The notes under the pieces are model-generated. The model saw nothing but the letters and a program-made list of their open reading frames with translations. It was not told the DNA's origin and did no database searches. From Steromphala cineraria (Eukaryota; Mollusca; Gastropoda; Trochida; Trochidae): 64,000 nucleotides of DNA. The DNA is taken from the NCBI GenBank assembly GCA_916613615.1, contig OU744731.1, positions 57,418,289 through 57,482,288 of the forward strand, read 5' to 3'. Shown one piece after another: positions 1 to 12,832 of the stretch. Within the stretch, counting starts at the first letter, position 1. The number at the start of each line of letters is the position of its first letter. The position numbers and the translations under genes are program-made.

Positions 1-1079
1 TTTTGAAACACATAATGATAAACACTTGCTTATATTATTTGATTATTTGTCATGATTCTATGTACTATATTTTTAATTCAAAAACAAGAAAATATTAAAT
101 ACCATTTCCAATGCGCATAGGCTGGTATTCCTAAAGATAAAGTTTATACGTTGTTGCTGTAATAATTGCTGTTTTCAACTTAACATACAATTATCAAAGC
201 AATAAAATAGTAATATTCAATTTCATTATCAAATGTTAATGTCTTTTGATTGTTGAAAATAAACGCTCACCTTACGACTTTACCTTTTCAACAAAGTTTA
301 GAATTTACGAAAAGAAAATATACAATACAAATATTCTACATTTACAAGATAACTCGAGGAAGAGTATTTAGAGATATCAACATACCAACAACATCGCCAA
401 ATGACCATTGATTTGCCTCAATTACTGAACATGCTCCTGTAGTCAGCAAATATTGTCTACAACAATTTTCAATTTTCCCCATGGATGTGAGTTAGATTTA
501 TGTCCTGAAACGAACATCAAGGAAGAGTAATGATGCCGGTAGTTCAGCATGTCCACAGAGATAGGTTAGCATTGAGTTAACTGTTTGGTCGGTAGTTGTA
601 TTGTCTTTTATTCCCTTTATCGCTGGTTAAAAGTGACAACTTATCACTCGCCCGTGTAGGATACCACAGTGTTATATTCATATGGTAATATAAAACCAGT
701 GTTATATCACAATGCAATTATGACATCACAGTAGTGTGTTGTTGTGACATCACAATTTTTGCGCAACATAACAATGGCTGTCGAGTTGCAGAAATTTTTG
801 TTCATAAACTGTCGGCGATTTGTTTGATTTTTAGGACGAGTTGTAAACAAAATACAAATAATTCCTTCTACTTAAAACTATTTTTTATTTAACTCTTGAA
901 TGAAAAGGTATCAAACTTGCTTTTGCTCTTTTATACAAAATCATTAACTCCTTTGCTATTAAAAAAGTATTAAATGGAATGCCAGCGTTTTTAACTGCAG
1001 TAACCAGTTTGTTAGTTGTATCGAGAAGTCGTAAACCACTGCAACAATGGTACCAACGCTGTATAACTGGAATTATATA
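1..1079. other. AT-rich non-coding stretch with short direct repeats
   Basis: No convincing open frame or RNA gene is visible. Two short direct repeats lie close together: CAGTGTTATAT at 667-677 and 697-707, and TGACATCACA at 721-730 and 745-754. The second resembles a CRE-type half palindrome, but nothing nearby marks a promoter, so it may just be a degraded small repeat. Confidence 0.4.
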
Positions 1080-2873
1080 TTAAAGGGGCACAATGCGCTC
1101 GCGGGTTAATTAATTATTTGTTGGAAAAGCTTAATTAGCCAAGCGTATCGAGGTCGGAAATCTCAATCAGCGTGACCACTACTCAGCGATGTTTGTTTTG
1201 CGCAGCGCCCTACTCGCGCGGTACTCAACCGGATACGAGATTGTTTATAAGTCCAAACAATATGGCCGAATAAAATCATCCTTATGTCCAATCAAACTTC
1301 AATACTAGGCCATCTTCACAACGTCACGGGCGAAACGAAAAAGTTTCTAAACTTTCCCATTCCTCCCTTGACATCATTGGCCGTAATTTCTGTGCTTGCA
1401 TTTCAACCCGCTGCACGGAAGTAGCATAGTCCAATCAGAAGACAGCATGTTAAATGAACCGATTTGAAATGCGTATGCGTTTTACAAGGGAGAGAAACAC
1501 TTTATTTGAGTGATAAATTAATGTTTGTCTTCTCTGCATTCTCGGTGCTCATCAAAAACATGACAACAGCCATGCGGACTGAAATCTAAAATTAAATTTC
1601 ACTCGGATAGTTTTCAAAAAGATCGTCTGTTAATATTTTGAATTTGTTCCGAATGTAAACGGCAATTTCATTGGCTATTGTTGAAAGAGCTGAAAGGGGG
1701 CGTAACTCGTGATCACGATAGGTGTCGCTGCTCCGGTTCACCAGTTTTCTACCTTGTGAAGGCAAGGTCGAAACGAGGAGTTGCTCGATACGTTTTCACC
1801 TTGCCGTGGGAAGATGATACTAGGCATACCAAGTAACATCTGCAAACTTATTACGTACCAAAAATTAAAACATTCACTAATATATCTTAGAGTTTATCAT
1901 GAGGTAATAGACACATTTTTGAGTTCAATATCACATGCCAAATATTAATGTGATTCAGAAGTGTCACAAATATCACGATATCATAAATGTATGTTGAATC
2001 ATATACAAAGTACATGTAAATGAACTTTTTAATCAAAATCTTTGGGTTTTACAAATAGGACTTTTTTCCGAGACCTTATTTCCTAGGCAAAATTAGGACT
2101 TTTTACCGGGACTTTTTTTACCGAACACCGATTATAACCTTTCATAAAGATTTTTTTTATGAATGTGCGTTGCTGTTGTTAAATTGAGTTAAGATTTAAT
2201 CTTTGTCTAAATGTTTCAAATAGATCAAATATTTATCATCTTTCTTTAACAGGTATCATAAACAGTAATGTCTCCTTGGATTTCAGGCAGTGAAATAAAC
2301 AGGACTATTTTTACTTGTTTAATTGTGAGGATAATACAATACATCGCTGATATTTGTAATCACTGTAATCACACTCAATACATTGATAAAATATACATCT
2401 CGTTAGTACCACCTTATCTATCTCTGTAATTTTCTTTTATGACGACCGGACACCTGTCATTTTATACGTTGTGTATCTATAGCAATGAAAGTGCAGTTCA
2501 TATAAGCAATAAATTATCATTGTAAATGATAGTATACAAATTCAACGGAGAATAATTGTACATCCAATGTATAAATACGATCGATGTTATGTCTTGTATA
2601 AATAAACTGAGTAGATACTTTGTAAATATTACATCAAACTATATAATATATATTCACAATACTAAATGAAAATTTAAAAACCTCCACGAAGCTTTTTTCC
2701 CTGAAAAAAATCGGTCATGAAGGGGATTCCCCTGTCAAAACTACGACCGCATCTCGCTGGGCCAGTGCCCAGTCTTCACCACGTGACCTTGCTACCCGCT
2801 AAATCAATTACGTAACGGTCTCATTAACGGTGGTCAATTCGCCTTGACCCGCGAGCGCATTGTGCCCCTTTAA
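1080..2873. mobile_element. 1.8-kb non-autonomous DNA transposon with perfect 27-bp TIRs and TTAA ends
   Basis: The first 27 bases (beginning TTAAAGGGGCACAATGCG) are repeated exactly, in reverse complement, at 2847-2873. Homology between the arms stops abruptly after that, as expected for true terminal inverted repeats. Both ends carry TTAA, the target of piggyBac-like and Kolobok-like transposases. Because TTAA is itself a palindrome, the target duplication and the element end cannot be separated by eye. The interior has no open frame of useful length, so the copy is non-autonomous. The first 11 bases are identical to the ends of the smaller MITE family at 4013, 20685, 52838 and 53778, which suggests a shared transposase specificity. 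Confidence 0.75.
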
Positions 2874-3637
2874 GAAAAGGTAATTAGAACTGTCAAACTT
2901 CTTATGCATCTTGGGAAAAGCATATTTCTTTCTTAGTCAAGCACTAATGATACTGTTTCACTACTTTGTTATAACCATGTTTGATAATTTTAAATATGTG
3001 CATGTCAGCGAAATGGCAGGCTTGATGTTTTCGAAAACAGGATTTCCGTTGTGTAAATGGACTATGTGACATTGACTGTCACGTCATTGTCAGCCCATAA
3101 AGACATATGAGTCATCATGTTAGTTTGATATGGGACAGTAAATATTGATTAATTGAGGGTTGTTTTTGACTGAGTAACACAATATCCATCGTGCATCACA
3201 TTAACATCTTGTTTGCCAATCGAAAACCTTATAATCTGAGAGTATTGACATGACTATCTATCAAATTGTAATTGTGGATTAAACTGCTGGATGTATTTAC
3301 TCTGTCTGTTATTACATATCAGTTTCAGTATACAAGATACGTGTACAGGTACAGAAACCCTGACTAGTATGTACTTTCCCCTCTTAACGACATCAGATTA
3401 GTTGCCAGACGATGAATCAAAATAGTCAACGTGTTAAGGCTATGGATAACGAGCAACGTTTCATCACGCTATCTATCACTCTCAGAACATTCCTTTCGTG
3501 TCTCGTGCATGATACCTGATTTTTGCATGCTTCGAACGATCAGGTGGCAGATGATATATTTTTGAAAGGGCCCAAAAAGGGTTCTGAAAATATAAATATT
3601 CTAACATCTTTTTGCTCTTAGTTTCACCTGGTCCAAG
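2874..3637. other. AT-rich non-coding stretch
   Basis: No gene, RNA or clear repeat is visible between the 1.8-kb element and the fold-back at 3638. Confidence 0.4.
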
Positions 3638-3863
3638 CCATATCTAAGTCAGTTGTTAGAATAGTTATCTATTTGTATCGGGAAATGCTCGGAAATTATG
3701 TCCGTTCGGTCGGCGTCGGACAGCCCCGACGGACAAACTGTCCTTGCATTTCCCGATACAAATGGATAACTATGCTAAGAACTATTACGTACACACAGTT
3801 TCAGCTTTCTACACCTTTTGGTTCTGAAAAAGAAATCGAAAATACACAAAGGCTTAGATATGG
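3638..3863. repeat. Nested fold-back (inverted-repeat) element
   Basis: An outer inverted repeat pairs CCATATCTAAG (3638-3648) with CTTAGATATGG (3853-3863). An inner, stronger pair matches 3661-3688 with 3746-3773 at 27 of 28 positions; it carries TATCGGGAAATGC and its complement. The 57-base spacer is GC-rich compared with its surroundings and has further self-complementary GTCCG/CGGAC segments. Such a layout fits a small fold-back MITE. The short open frame across it (3673-3879) has no protein features and is explained by the repeat. Confidence 0.6.
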
Positions 3864-4012
3864 ACGGAAGGGAGCATAGCTCGCATACCCTCGCAATATT
3901 CTTTGTCAATGAAAGTCATTGCTTCTAAAGGCAAATTTCAATTTATCTAGTCCAATTCCAATTGCACAATCAAGGGCTATAACTCCGTCAAAAATAATTT
4001 TTCAGAAATAGC

Positions 4013-4366
4013 TTCAAAGGGGTAGTAGCACGTTTTGTAAGGGGAATATGAGGTGATGTCAGGAAAATGAAAAATAATGGCTCCAATTGAAGACGTAATA
4101 ATTTGAATATATAACGTAAAGTTTAGCCATGCGATTCTTTTTTCTTACACAAAAGGAATTAAGATGTTCACACAAAATGGACACCAAAAAACCCACGCCA
4201 ATGGATTTTATGTGAATCTTCATACTGTGTCCTCTGACTATGGATGATTGGCTAGTGTAATGAGATTTTCGACACTGTCAAAATAATACATTGAGTATTT
4301 TCTTACAATTATCAGTGAAATGTTTAAAATATAAAATTATCAAAAAACGTGCTACTGCCCCTTTAA
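4013..4366 (+). mobile_element. TTAA-ended MITE, copy A (about 354 bp)
   Basis: The right end reads AAAACGTGCTACTGCCCCTT then TAA. The left end is its inverted copy with two changes (TTCA for TTAA, GGTAGT for GCAGT). The interior, including the segment around GCCATGCGATTC, matches copies at 20685 and 53778 (opposite orientation) and the deleted copy at 52838. Four related copies with the same ends support a genuine mobile family with no coding capacity. Confidence 0.8.
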
Positions 4367-5544
4367 AACTAAATTAAAAGTACCATCAGATGTATCAAAC
4401 ACTAAAAAAACCATTTACGTACATGTAGGTGTAAAAGTGTCTCAGAAAACCTGGCCCCATCTGAGCATCAGACCTGTTAATTACTCGAACTCTTGTTGCA
4501 CAATCAAGGGCAAAAATTATGTAATAAAATGGAAATGGCTTTCCATCTCGATCAAATGTATTGTCAGGTGTTTTCATAACCAAAATGTTTAACCATTGCC
4601 TCTTGTACGCTGTTACACTTTGTTGTTAATCTATGCATTGTTGATTAACTTGTTTTGAGGACTTGAAAAATATTATTTAAATGATATTTCCACACATTTC
4701 AATACCTAATCAAGTCATTTAAGTCAACAAATATATGCAATAGGGGGAAATCTTAACGTACATTTTATGTGCAAGAGAAAGTTTGAAAAATGTAACTGCA
4801 ACAAAAATTTCTCACGATAATGGTTTCTTTCTTCTAATGCTTAGTTAGCAAGGAATGTGATTGACTGATTTCTTTTTAGTGGGTGTTTCAATACAGCGCT
4901 ACCCTTGGAAACCCTTACCTAAGATTAATTTGCTTTTCCACTTTCGCACAATTTAAGAATTGAACTGTATTTTTTTCTAATTTACTATTTTAAACCAAAT
5001 GTCAGCAATTACCATCAAATGTAAATAAGAAGCTGACAATTTAGAGCAATCATCAGCACTTTAACTGCAGAAAATTTCAGTCCAGTTCTAACTTGACAAT
5101 ATCAGAGTGTAATGAACTTCAATTGCACTGCTACAATTACAGTAATAGGAAGCGCTTGAACCTACACCATTTTGCTGTGCACAAAGAAACTAAATTAACT
5201 TTACGAAATTAAACCTCGAAAAATACTCCCATTTTCAATCTTACTGGCTAGGTCTATCCAAAGCCTTATTCTAATAAATGCTGTGACTGTACACATGCCA
5301 ATATACAGATCAACAATGCCAACACACAAGAATTAAAAACCGTTTGCTTCGACAATGATTGTTTTTTTTGAATGCATGAAAATGTTATACAAATTGAAAA
5401 GTAAATTTTATATTGACTGTGGAATGAATATTCAACCTTTCGATTTTGAGTCTTTGTTTAGATATTTTGAATTATTACAAATAAAGTCAAAAGTTACTTC
5501 GAATATAAAAAGAATCTAACGCATAATATTTATCAACACCTGTT
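4367..5544. other. AT-rich non-coding stretch
   Basis: Only short chance frames occur here; no repeat or RNA signature was recognised. Confidence 0.4.
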
Positions 5545-5613
5545 TATCAGCCCCTTGAGCAAGCACGAGTGGTTGGATATGCGCGCAATATAAATATCCA
5601 TATATATATATAA
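5545..5613 (+). mobile_element. SINE/LINE 3'-tail fragment
   Basis: The stretch CCCCTTGAGCAAGCACGAGT, then GGTTGGATATGCGCGCAATA and TAAAT, ends in a (TA)n run. It resembles the conserved 3' tail shared by many animal SINEs and their partner LINEs (the GAGC...GCGCTATATAAAT type). The 5' part is not recognisable, so this is a truncated or eroded copy. The assignment comes from remembered family consensus, not from a search. Confidence 0.4.
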
Positions 5614-6503
5614 TACAACCAATGTAAGAAATATGTGTTTCTTTCATTTTAAGCAAGAAGTGTCAGATGGTCAGGTGATAGTTTATATACGAATATATTA
5701 AATTGAACATCAAGGAGATGAGATGATACATTACCTATGTGCTTGAACGACTGGCGAAATTGTCCAAAGCATCTATGAAGTGGTAACCATTGAAAGGGGG
5801 AAATGCTTGGTTTAGTTCCATAAATAGAATGTATTTGCATTAGTTAATTTGGTTTCTATTTAAGAAATAACGTGCGTCATCTGTATTCAGGATTCCAGGG
5901 AAAATTGATGTAGCTAATTATTGCCATATATCACAGCATTGAGACTTTATGACAGGGGTTTTTGGAACACTTGCCTTCTTCACCTCTCAATTTCACAGTG
6001 AATGATTTCTATTTCACTACCATCACACCGTTAATGATTTATCATCAGCTGACTGGGTCAGTGGGAGTTATGAACATTCATCCCCATTTAATCCTCACTT
6101 GCAAAGATGATCAAATTAAATATGATTCTGTTTGCTCTTCTAGCTTCATCTTTAAGTTTTCCTCTGGGAAATCATATTTAATGTACTCTGTACTTGTTAT
6201 CATCGCCACTTCAGCACAGATGATGTCTATATATACATATGACCTCAATCGCTGCTGATAACGGAGTTCTGTAAATACATGTGACATTACAGCTTCCAAC
6301 ATTCAGATAAGAAAAAAACCGTTTATTTGACATCATTATTCAAAAGTGGATTTAATCTAGAGATATAAGCTTATCAATTAAACAAGTGATTTCATGAAAT
6401 ATTTTTGTAAAGACTAAGGATTTCATATTGCATACTGATCATACAGTTTTATTCTCAATCGGTCAAAGATATAACTAGAAAGTGTTTTTACTCGTAAAAA
6501 CAG
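5614..6503. other. AT-rich non-coding stretch
   Basis: Overlapping short frames on both strands at 5962-6302 have no motif, signal peptide or splice context that sets them apart from chance. Confidence 0.35.
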
Positions 6504-7065
6504 ATGTCTCCCACCATTTCAGCAAAATTTTCGATTTGAAAATAACTTCTAGATTGAAAACCAATATTTTTATATAAAACAACATAAAGTGTAAGTTTTG
6601 GTTACTTTTTATTTCTTTTCATGGGAATCCTTAATAAACATCTAATCAGCTTGTCTAACTGACCCTTCCTTCAAAATGACAAGGTCCATACTGTTGCCAT
6701 GAAACCCAAAAATACATATTTTTAAAAGAAGTTGAAACCTCCTAAAGGCACATCTACATAATATGAAGAGAATGTACACCAAATTTGGTGCAGATTGGTC
6801 GTTTCAGTCTTTAGCTCAATAATCTAACCCTTCCCTTAAATGACCAATTCAAAAACTGTTGCCTTGGAAACCAAAAAACATAAAATTTAACAGAAGTTGA
6901 AACCCCCAAAAGGCACATCTACATGATATTGGGAGGATGTATGCCAAATTTGATGAAGATTGGGCAAGTAGTTTCAGAGTTATGCTCCGGAAACGAATGG
7001 GAAAGCAACACGGACGGAAACTCAGCCAAAACCCATATGTATCACGACCCTTCGGGGGGAGACAT
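6504..7065 (+). mobile_element. Pearl-like element with two internal tandem units
   Basis: The ends are inverted: ATGTCTCCC at 6504-6512 and GGGAGACAT at 7057-7065. Inside are two diverged tandem units of about 165 bp. Each contains an AGAAGTTGAAACC segment and a CACATCTACAT segment followed by 'CCAAATTTG'. Near the right end is an ACGG remnant (CACGGACGGAAAC), then CCCTTCGGGGGGAGACAT, which can form a small hairpin. Short TIRs, a tandem core and an ACGG microsatellite match the layout described for bivalve pearl elements. It is non-coding. Confidence 0.6.
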
Positions 7066-7769
7066 AATGACTTGTTTCTACAAAAGGTAGATAATAATTG
7101 AATGATAATAATCCCTTAATGAAAATATATTTTTCTTTCTGTTTATCTCATCAGCGTCTATAAAGTTTTCTTTAAGATTCAAAGAATGATTTAACAATTG
7201 AGCTTAAACATTCAACTAACTATAGCAGGTAGAAACAAATTGATTGAAACCTGCGACCGACACATAATGAAGGACGGTTGAAGTCTCAACATAACATCTC
7301 TCTCTAATGATTTGGATATTTTTCATTAGCCAGTAGGGTCACCAGGGGTTGTATGTTAATAATACTTGTTTTCATTGTCACGAAAATTCTAACTGATTAA
7401 GCGAATTCGTGTATATTTTACAAAAACACCTCAAATGTCTTAGCACTGGAGTCATCATAGAAGGCGATAAGTATAGCGCATTTATCAAATCATTTCATTA
7501 ACAGATACACGCAAGGTCATTGCTTGAATGATTGCTTATTGTGTGCTTTTCTTGTGAAGTGTAAGATCCTCGACGCCGTGTTCAAAATATTATGCCAAGA
7601 TGCATGCATAATTGTAAAAAAAACTTGCAGATAATAAAGTTTAAGCAATTGTGTTTGAAGATAAAAGTAGAGATGATTTTATATGAGTGCCTGACATGGT
7701 CAGCATGTACTAGTGAAACGTCATAAACAATTGTAATTAAATCTTCACATTAACAGATCCATGCAATCA
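7066..7769. other. AT-rich non-coding stretch
   Basis: Nothing recognisable was seen here. Confidence 0.35.
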
Positions 7770-7925
7770 TCTGAACAATGAACTCTCTCGGTGACCTACA
7801 GGCAGAACGATTATTGCTGACCTCTTGTTCGCGATCAAGAGTTCTCAGAGTTATGTCTGTGACCGCTTCCTCCCTATGGAATGTTGGTCATTAAATGATC
7901 AATCGACCCCAAAAACTTTCAGGTG
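7770..7925. repeat. Dispersed duplicate (partner at 13958-14130)
   Basis: Several blocks match the region near 14 kb in the same order and orientation: GCTGACCT..., CGCTTCCTCCCT, GAATGTTGGTCA and a following CAATxGAxxCCC...ACTTT block. Read on the minus strand, both copies spell a DQHS-x-GRKR peptide, but this copy has stops. It is either an old duplication or an unnamed interspersed repeat. Confidence 0.45.
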
Positions 7926-8502
7926 AACTAAAGATGGTGAATCAATGAATCAGTTCATTGACATCAGCTTCTAGTCGGACTAGCAACTTGTAGAAAACAT
8001 CAGTCCGGATTATATCTACATGTAACTGTCCGGTTTTGAACATAAAACGAATTTAGATTTCTAGATATTTCACTCCGCTTCACAAACATATATTTAAAAC
8101 TAGCTAGTTTCTAAACTCTTCATTGGCTAAGTGTACTTCAAGGTTTGCAGTTACATACCTTTGATAGCCACTTATAAAAATTATTATTATATGAATGGAC
8201 TATATCCGTCTTTCTGATTGGCCGACTTGGTCACATGACAGCATTGACGTCAAGCAATGTCAACCTGTGTGAGTCGCGAGAGGTTGATATAACAATCCAA
8301 GCACCTCTGGTGGCTAAAAATAGATTTGAGAATTACGTCTCCAACTCCGCACATCACATTTTATGCTGTTCATCAAGCAATAGGCATCGCTTTGTGACTG
8401 TGCTGAATTAGAGTTAAGTCCCTTATATTTTCAAGCATTAGAGTGATGTCCCTTACTTTTACGGAAGAAAAGTACATTCAAGAACATATTTTTCATATAA
8501 TA
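7926..8502. other. AT-rich non-coding stretch
   Basis: No gene or repeat could be supported. A local less AT-rich patch at about 8210-8310 contains short inverted motifs but has no defined ends. Confidence 0.3.
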
Positions 8503-8649
8503 TAACAATTATAGACTTCAGATTCGGTTGATCCAATGATTTGTCGACCTTGGACACGTGATATTCACCTCGGCGTTGCCTCGGTGAATATCACGTGTCC
8601 AAGGTCGACAAATCATTGGATCAACCTCACTTGAAGTCAATATTTGTTA
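8503..8649. repeat. Long near-perfect hairpin (44-bp perfect stem)
   Basis: Positions 8526-8569 are the exact reverse complement of 8583-8626, giving 44 uninterrupted base pairs around a 13-base loop. The loop can itself pair GGC with GCC. Beyond a 5-base mismatch the pairing resumes (GACTTCA/TGAAGTC) and ends with TAACAA/TTGTTA, so the whole unit spans about 147 bp. It could be a fold-back MITE or a source of double-stranded or small RNA. There is no direct evidence of transcription. Confidence 0.85.
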
Positions 8650-9235
8650 AATGTCAGCTTGTCATACCTCACGATAGGACATCTAACAGGAATGACCATG
8701 TACAGCATGTCTTTGCATCTACCGAGTAGGGGACTCTTTCATAAAGTGGTCACGGATTTTTATAGTTTCTATTTTCTAATACAGAATATTTATATCCAAT
8801 TAGCAATACACCTTTGATCAAGAACGGATAACGTCGAATGTTGAAACAAACCTTCCTTTCGAAAACAAACTGTATTCTCTGGGTTAAGGGCATTGCATTA
8901 TAATCAGTTCATAAACGATGGCGCAGGGAGTTAGATGCCAGGTGATAATATTGTTGGCACTTATTGTTGGAACACTATTATTTGTTTATGACTCGACCTA
9001 GATTTCCCTTGGCTGTTAATGTGAATGTAAGTTAAATGTGATAAATATGTCTACCGGACAACCAGACAGGCTACATTTTTAAGTTGACCGTCCGACTAAA
9101 ACAAACCCGACTGTCTTGGGCGGTTTGGAAGGTGGGAGTTGTCTTTGCTGCTTTAAGTAGTGTCACAATGCTTTTACACAAGCAACGACATGTAAAGGTA
9201 TGAAGGTTTCTTCTTTCCTTTGACATTTGCCTTTT
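8650..9235. other. AT-rich non-coding stretch
   Basis: No supported feature lies between the hairpin and the element at 9236. Confidence 0.35.
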
Positions 9236-9631
9236 TAGCTCATCTGTCCTGAAAGGCCCGAATGGCTTAAGGCATGGCATGTCTGACTTCCGTCTGTCCG
9301 TAAACTTTGTGCCCTTTCGACTTCTTCTCCAGAACCATAGGGCCTAGAAAGCTGACACTTTGTGTACAGACTCCTTGACTATTAAGGATTATAAATTGTA
9401 GCTTTGATGGCCCTGTGGCCCCTTATACGGGCCACAGGCGTCACGCCCTAAAAACATACTTCCATCTTCTTCTCCAGAAGCAAAAGGCCTCGAAAGCTGA
9501 AACTTTGTGTACAGACCCCTTGACTATTGAGGATTATAAATTGTAGCTTTGGTGGGGCCACAGGGGCCACGCCCTTAAAACCACATTTGCCACACCCTAA
9601 GACAAAATCAAATGTAAAGCCTGATGAGCTA
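9236..9631 (-). mobile_element. Short pearl-like element, same family as 45812-47482
   Basis: The left end is TAGCTCATC and the right end CTGATGAGCTA. Next to the left end are GGCATGGCATG and a degenerate CGTCTGTCCG tract, then two tandem units of about 145 bp. The unit length is fixed by the repeated CTTCTTCTCC at 9321 and 9466. This is the reverse complement of the structure at 45812-47482 (145-bp units, ACGG microsatellite, GCCATGCCAT, CTGATGAGCTA), with about 2 units in place of about 11. It is non-coding; the frames on both strands are repeat shadows. Confidence 0.7.
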
Positions 9632-12600
9632 CAGAGACAACGACTATTTTTACTCATTCTTTCTCCATACATATACACCTGCTACAAGAAGAAGCTGTGT
9701 ATCATCCGACAAAATTGCTCTTGTCTAGTTTCTTACAATTAAACAACATAAGTCTGATTCAGTCCCTTTACCTGCGAAACTGTAATTATTTTTCTGCAAC
9801 CCGTCTAGGCTATCCCTTTGCATGCTATCTCGTCTGAACTTTCCGTTTTGACAGCTGTTTGATGCTGGTGATATGTTGAAAAATGAAGAAATTTCAGATT
9901 ACGTTTTTTTGCGATTGTTCTTCACTATATTTAGCACCTTATAACGGTCCTGCCTTCAACCATTTTCCCTTCAATCCACTTGATTGGATACATTGTCTGA
10001 TTTGGCATGCTATTCAATAATTAACAGCACAGTGAATCTAATTTTATACATTTTAGGAATCTTTTCCCACTTAGAATGATTGGTTTGAGTGTTTAATTTT
10101 TTTGTTTATTTTAAGAATTATTATTTCCAAAATAACATGCTAACACCATTTTACAACAATCGATGTCTTGGCTGATCCTTTACATCAATATTTGATTACA
10201 AATCAATTTTTATTGCATTTCCGAAAAGGCAGTGACTGAGAAAAGTACGTAAGCGTTTGAAAGAAGGCAAGTTGTCAAAAAAGAAATATAGCATCCACGA
10301 GTAACTCAACAACAATTCATGCAACTATTCTATTTCAGCTCAGACATCAAGTGATGAATTAAAAGTTTATCATGCAATCAACTCGTACACGTGTACCTGA
10401 CAAAAACCTACACGATTGGCCCCTCAGCAAACAAGTGTTTATTAACATTGTACATAATTGAAAACCAATTGAGATAAATCTTGACAGAGGAACCATCTGT
10501 GCAGCTCTACACTAGTAAAACAAATTAAGAAAGCTCATCAAAACCTCCGGAGAAAAAATTCCATTGATAAACAAACAATGATATATGTATATTCGTATTG
10601 CTATCATATCGTGTGATCCTTATTAAACTGAAGTACAATAGAGTAATTACCATTACATTAACCACACAGATATATCGACAAGAATCTAAACCAATATTTT
10701 CAATGATGTTTTGACAATGGCATAGTTGAAACTCTTATGTTGAAAACTTTTAATAGAGCAATGAATTTTGGCACAAATTGCTAAAGGTCCATATTCACTT
10801 GACCTTTGCGGCGGTGATATATATAAGTAACGTGACGAAGCATTCAGTGCATGTTTATAATGTTGGTCATCCCCATTAGTGGAATAATGCTTAAAATCAG
10901 CAAAGATATCGCAAATCCACTCTCAAAATTGACTAATCGCCAACCTTGATACAAGATTCCTATATAGGAGATAATCCCACTTTAGTAAAAGTTTGTTTTG
11001 AAAAACTCGGAAAACCAATAAAGCAACATTTAAAATTTACAACATTTGAATCATTTAAATAACATTTATCTGAAAAATATGAGATTTTTCATAGGCATCT
11101 GTACTGAATCGGTTTCCTTTTTTCTAGTAATTTAGAATCTAAGGGATTGACTTTCTTCCACAGCATGATAAAAAGGGTATCGCTTCTCCTTCTCATGCTT
11201 TATCTCTCTGCACTAGGTTTAATGGTCCCAATTTCTGTTATAAGGGCTGTTGATGACCTTCAAGAATAGAAGCATGTGTTTGTGAAAGTCACCGATTATC
11301 ACTTTTTAAAAAGATAAGCAGAATTTATTGCTATTATTTCTAAAACGTTTGTTTCGTTTTTGGAAAGGCTTTGGTGTACAAAGGTCAATAAATGTGATAA
11401 TGTGATAGGTACAACATTAAGGATACAATGTTGTTATAAATATTGTGAACTCCTTTAGGATTTTGTCTGTGTATCAGACAAAGACCAACATTATGAAATG
11501 ATTTGTAAAATGTTTGATGTTTAGGCGTTAATTTATTTAACATGCTAAGATAATTCATGTCATTATTTCTACCTGAAAACATGACATTGGTAATAGGTTA
11601 CCTCGTTATTACAGTTTGAATGAGTATTCAACATACAGTGGCGAATTAGAAAATATGATGCATATTGGAACTAAATAATATTCCAGAATGATTGTGAGGA
11701 GAGATAGTTAAAAAAAAGAATGTTCTTTCTTATGTAGAATCAATCTCCGTATACTGAATGGAGCTGAATGTACTCGACCTGCAAAACAAACCTTTATTCC
11801 AAGCAATGTTGGAAATGTGACCTCAACAACGCTTACAGCCAAAATATATCAGGTTCTCAGAATATGCTGACTTTGTCTTGAAAATAGTTTCTTGTCACAA
11901 ATGAGTTTCCATTTACTGATTAAAACTATTGACAGTTTATGTGCAGCAGATGATACAATTTAAGTAAAGAAATAGATCTGAACAGTGCTTGCGAAACTAC
12001 ATGTCAATGTGTCAACAGTTTTTATTTCGCTATTCAACTTTAATGTGTTATTGTTAGCTATTTACATATGAAAATTTATATTACGTAATTTGATCATCAA
12101 AGCGATAATAAGTTGATGAAAATTAAATTCAATTAGAAATTCACTCGGAAAATGTCAAACTGGAAGATACTTCTTTGATGACATTGTTATAAAATCTACA
12201 CTTCTAATGTTAAGAGTAATATACTAATATAAAATATAATGAAAAACCTTGTAATTGCCATAGCATCACTTTTATGTTTTGAGTTTAGATTGTGCTTGAT
12301 TATTCTTTATATATCTATACATCATATATGTAGATTGTTCAGTCATTTGCGTACCAAAGCAGGGGCGTTGTATATATTTACATTTAACCAGAACATTAAT
12401 TGCATTTGAAAGATGCAAAATTAATTCCACATTAGAATCACATTACTTTATAATGACCTAATTATTCCTCCTCACAGGAGGAAACAGTGTTCGTCAACGA
12501 TCGTTCAATCTATCAATGATAATAGTTAGTCTTTGATTAACTATAACGCAATTATTTAATGGCAACAATTATAAAAAACTACTCTGGAGAATATAACTTG

Positions 12601-12832
12601 TGTTAAATACTGCAGACATTTGCAACATCAGCACGCTCTTCATATAGGGGTCTCTTTGTGGGATTACATTGTGTCATTAAAATGTAGACAAGACAGAACG
12701 TGCGTCATAAATCTTAATGATGAAGTATGTTTCATCTTAACAGTTGCTAAAATGTATTTTAGGTCAGAAATTATGTTCTTATGCCTGGTCCCATGTGTAT
12801 TCTTCCTTGAGTTATCAATCATCATTTAAACC
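9632..12832. other. Long AT-rich non-coding stretch
   Basis: In about 3.2 kb no exon-like open frame, RNA gene or repeat with definable ends was found. The short frames at 11385-11582 and 12620-12829 lack any motif. Confidence 0.4.
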
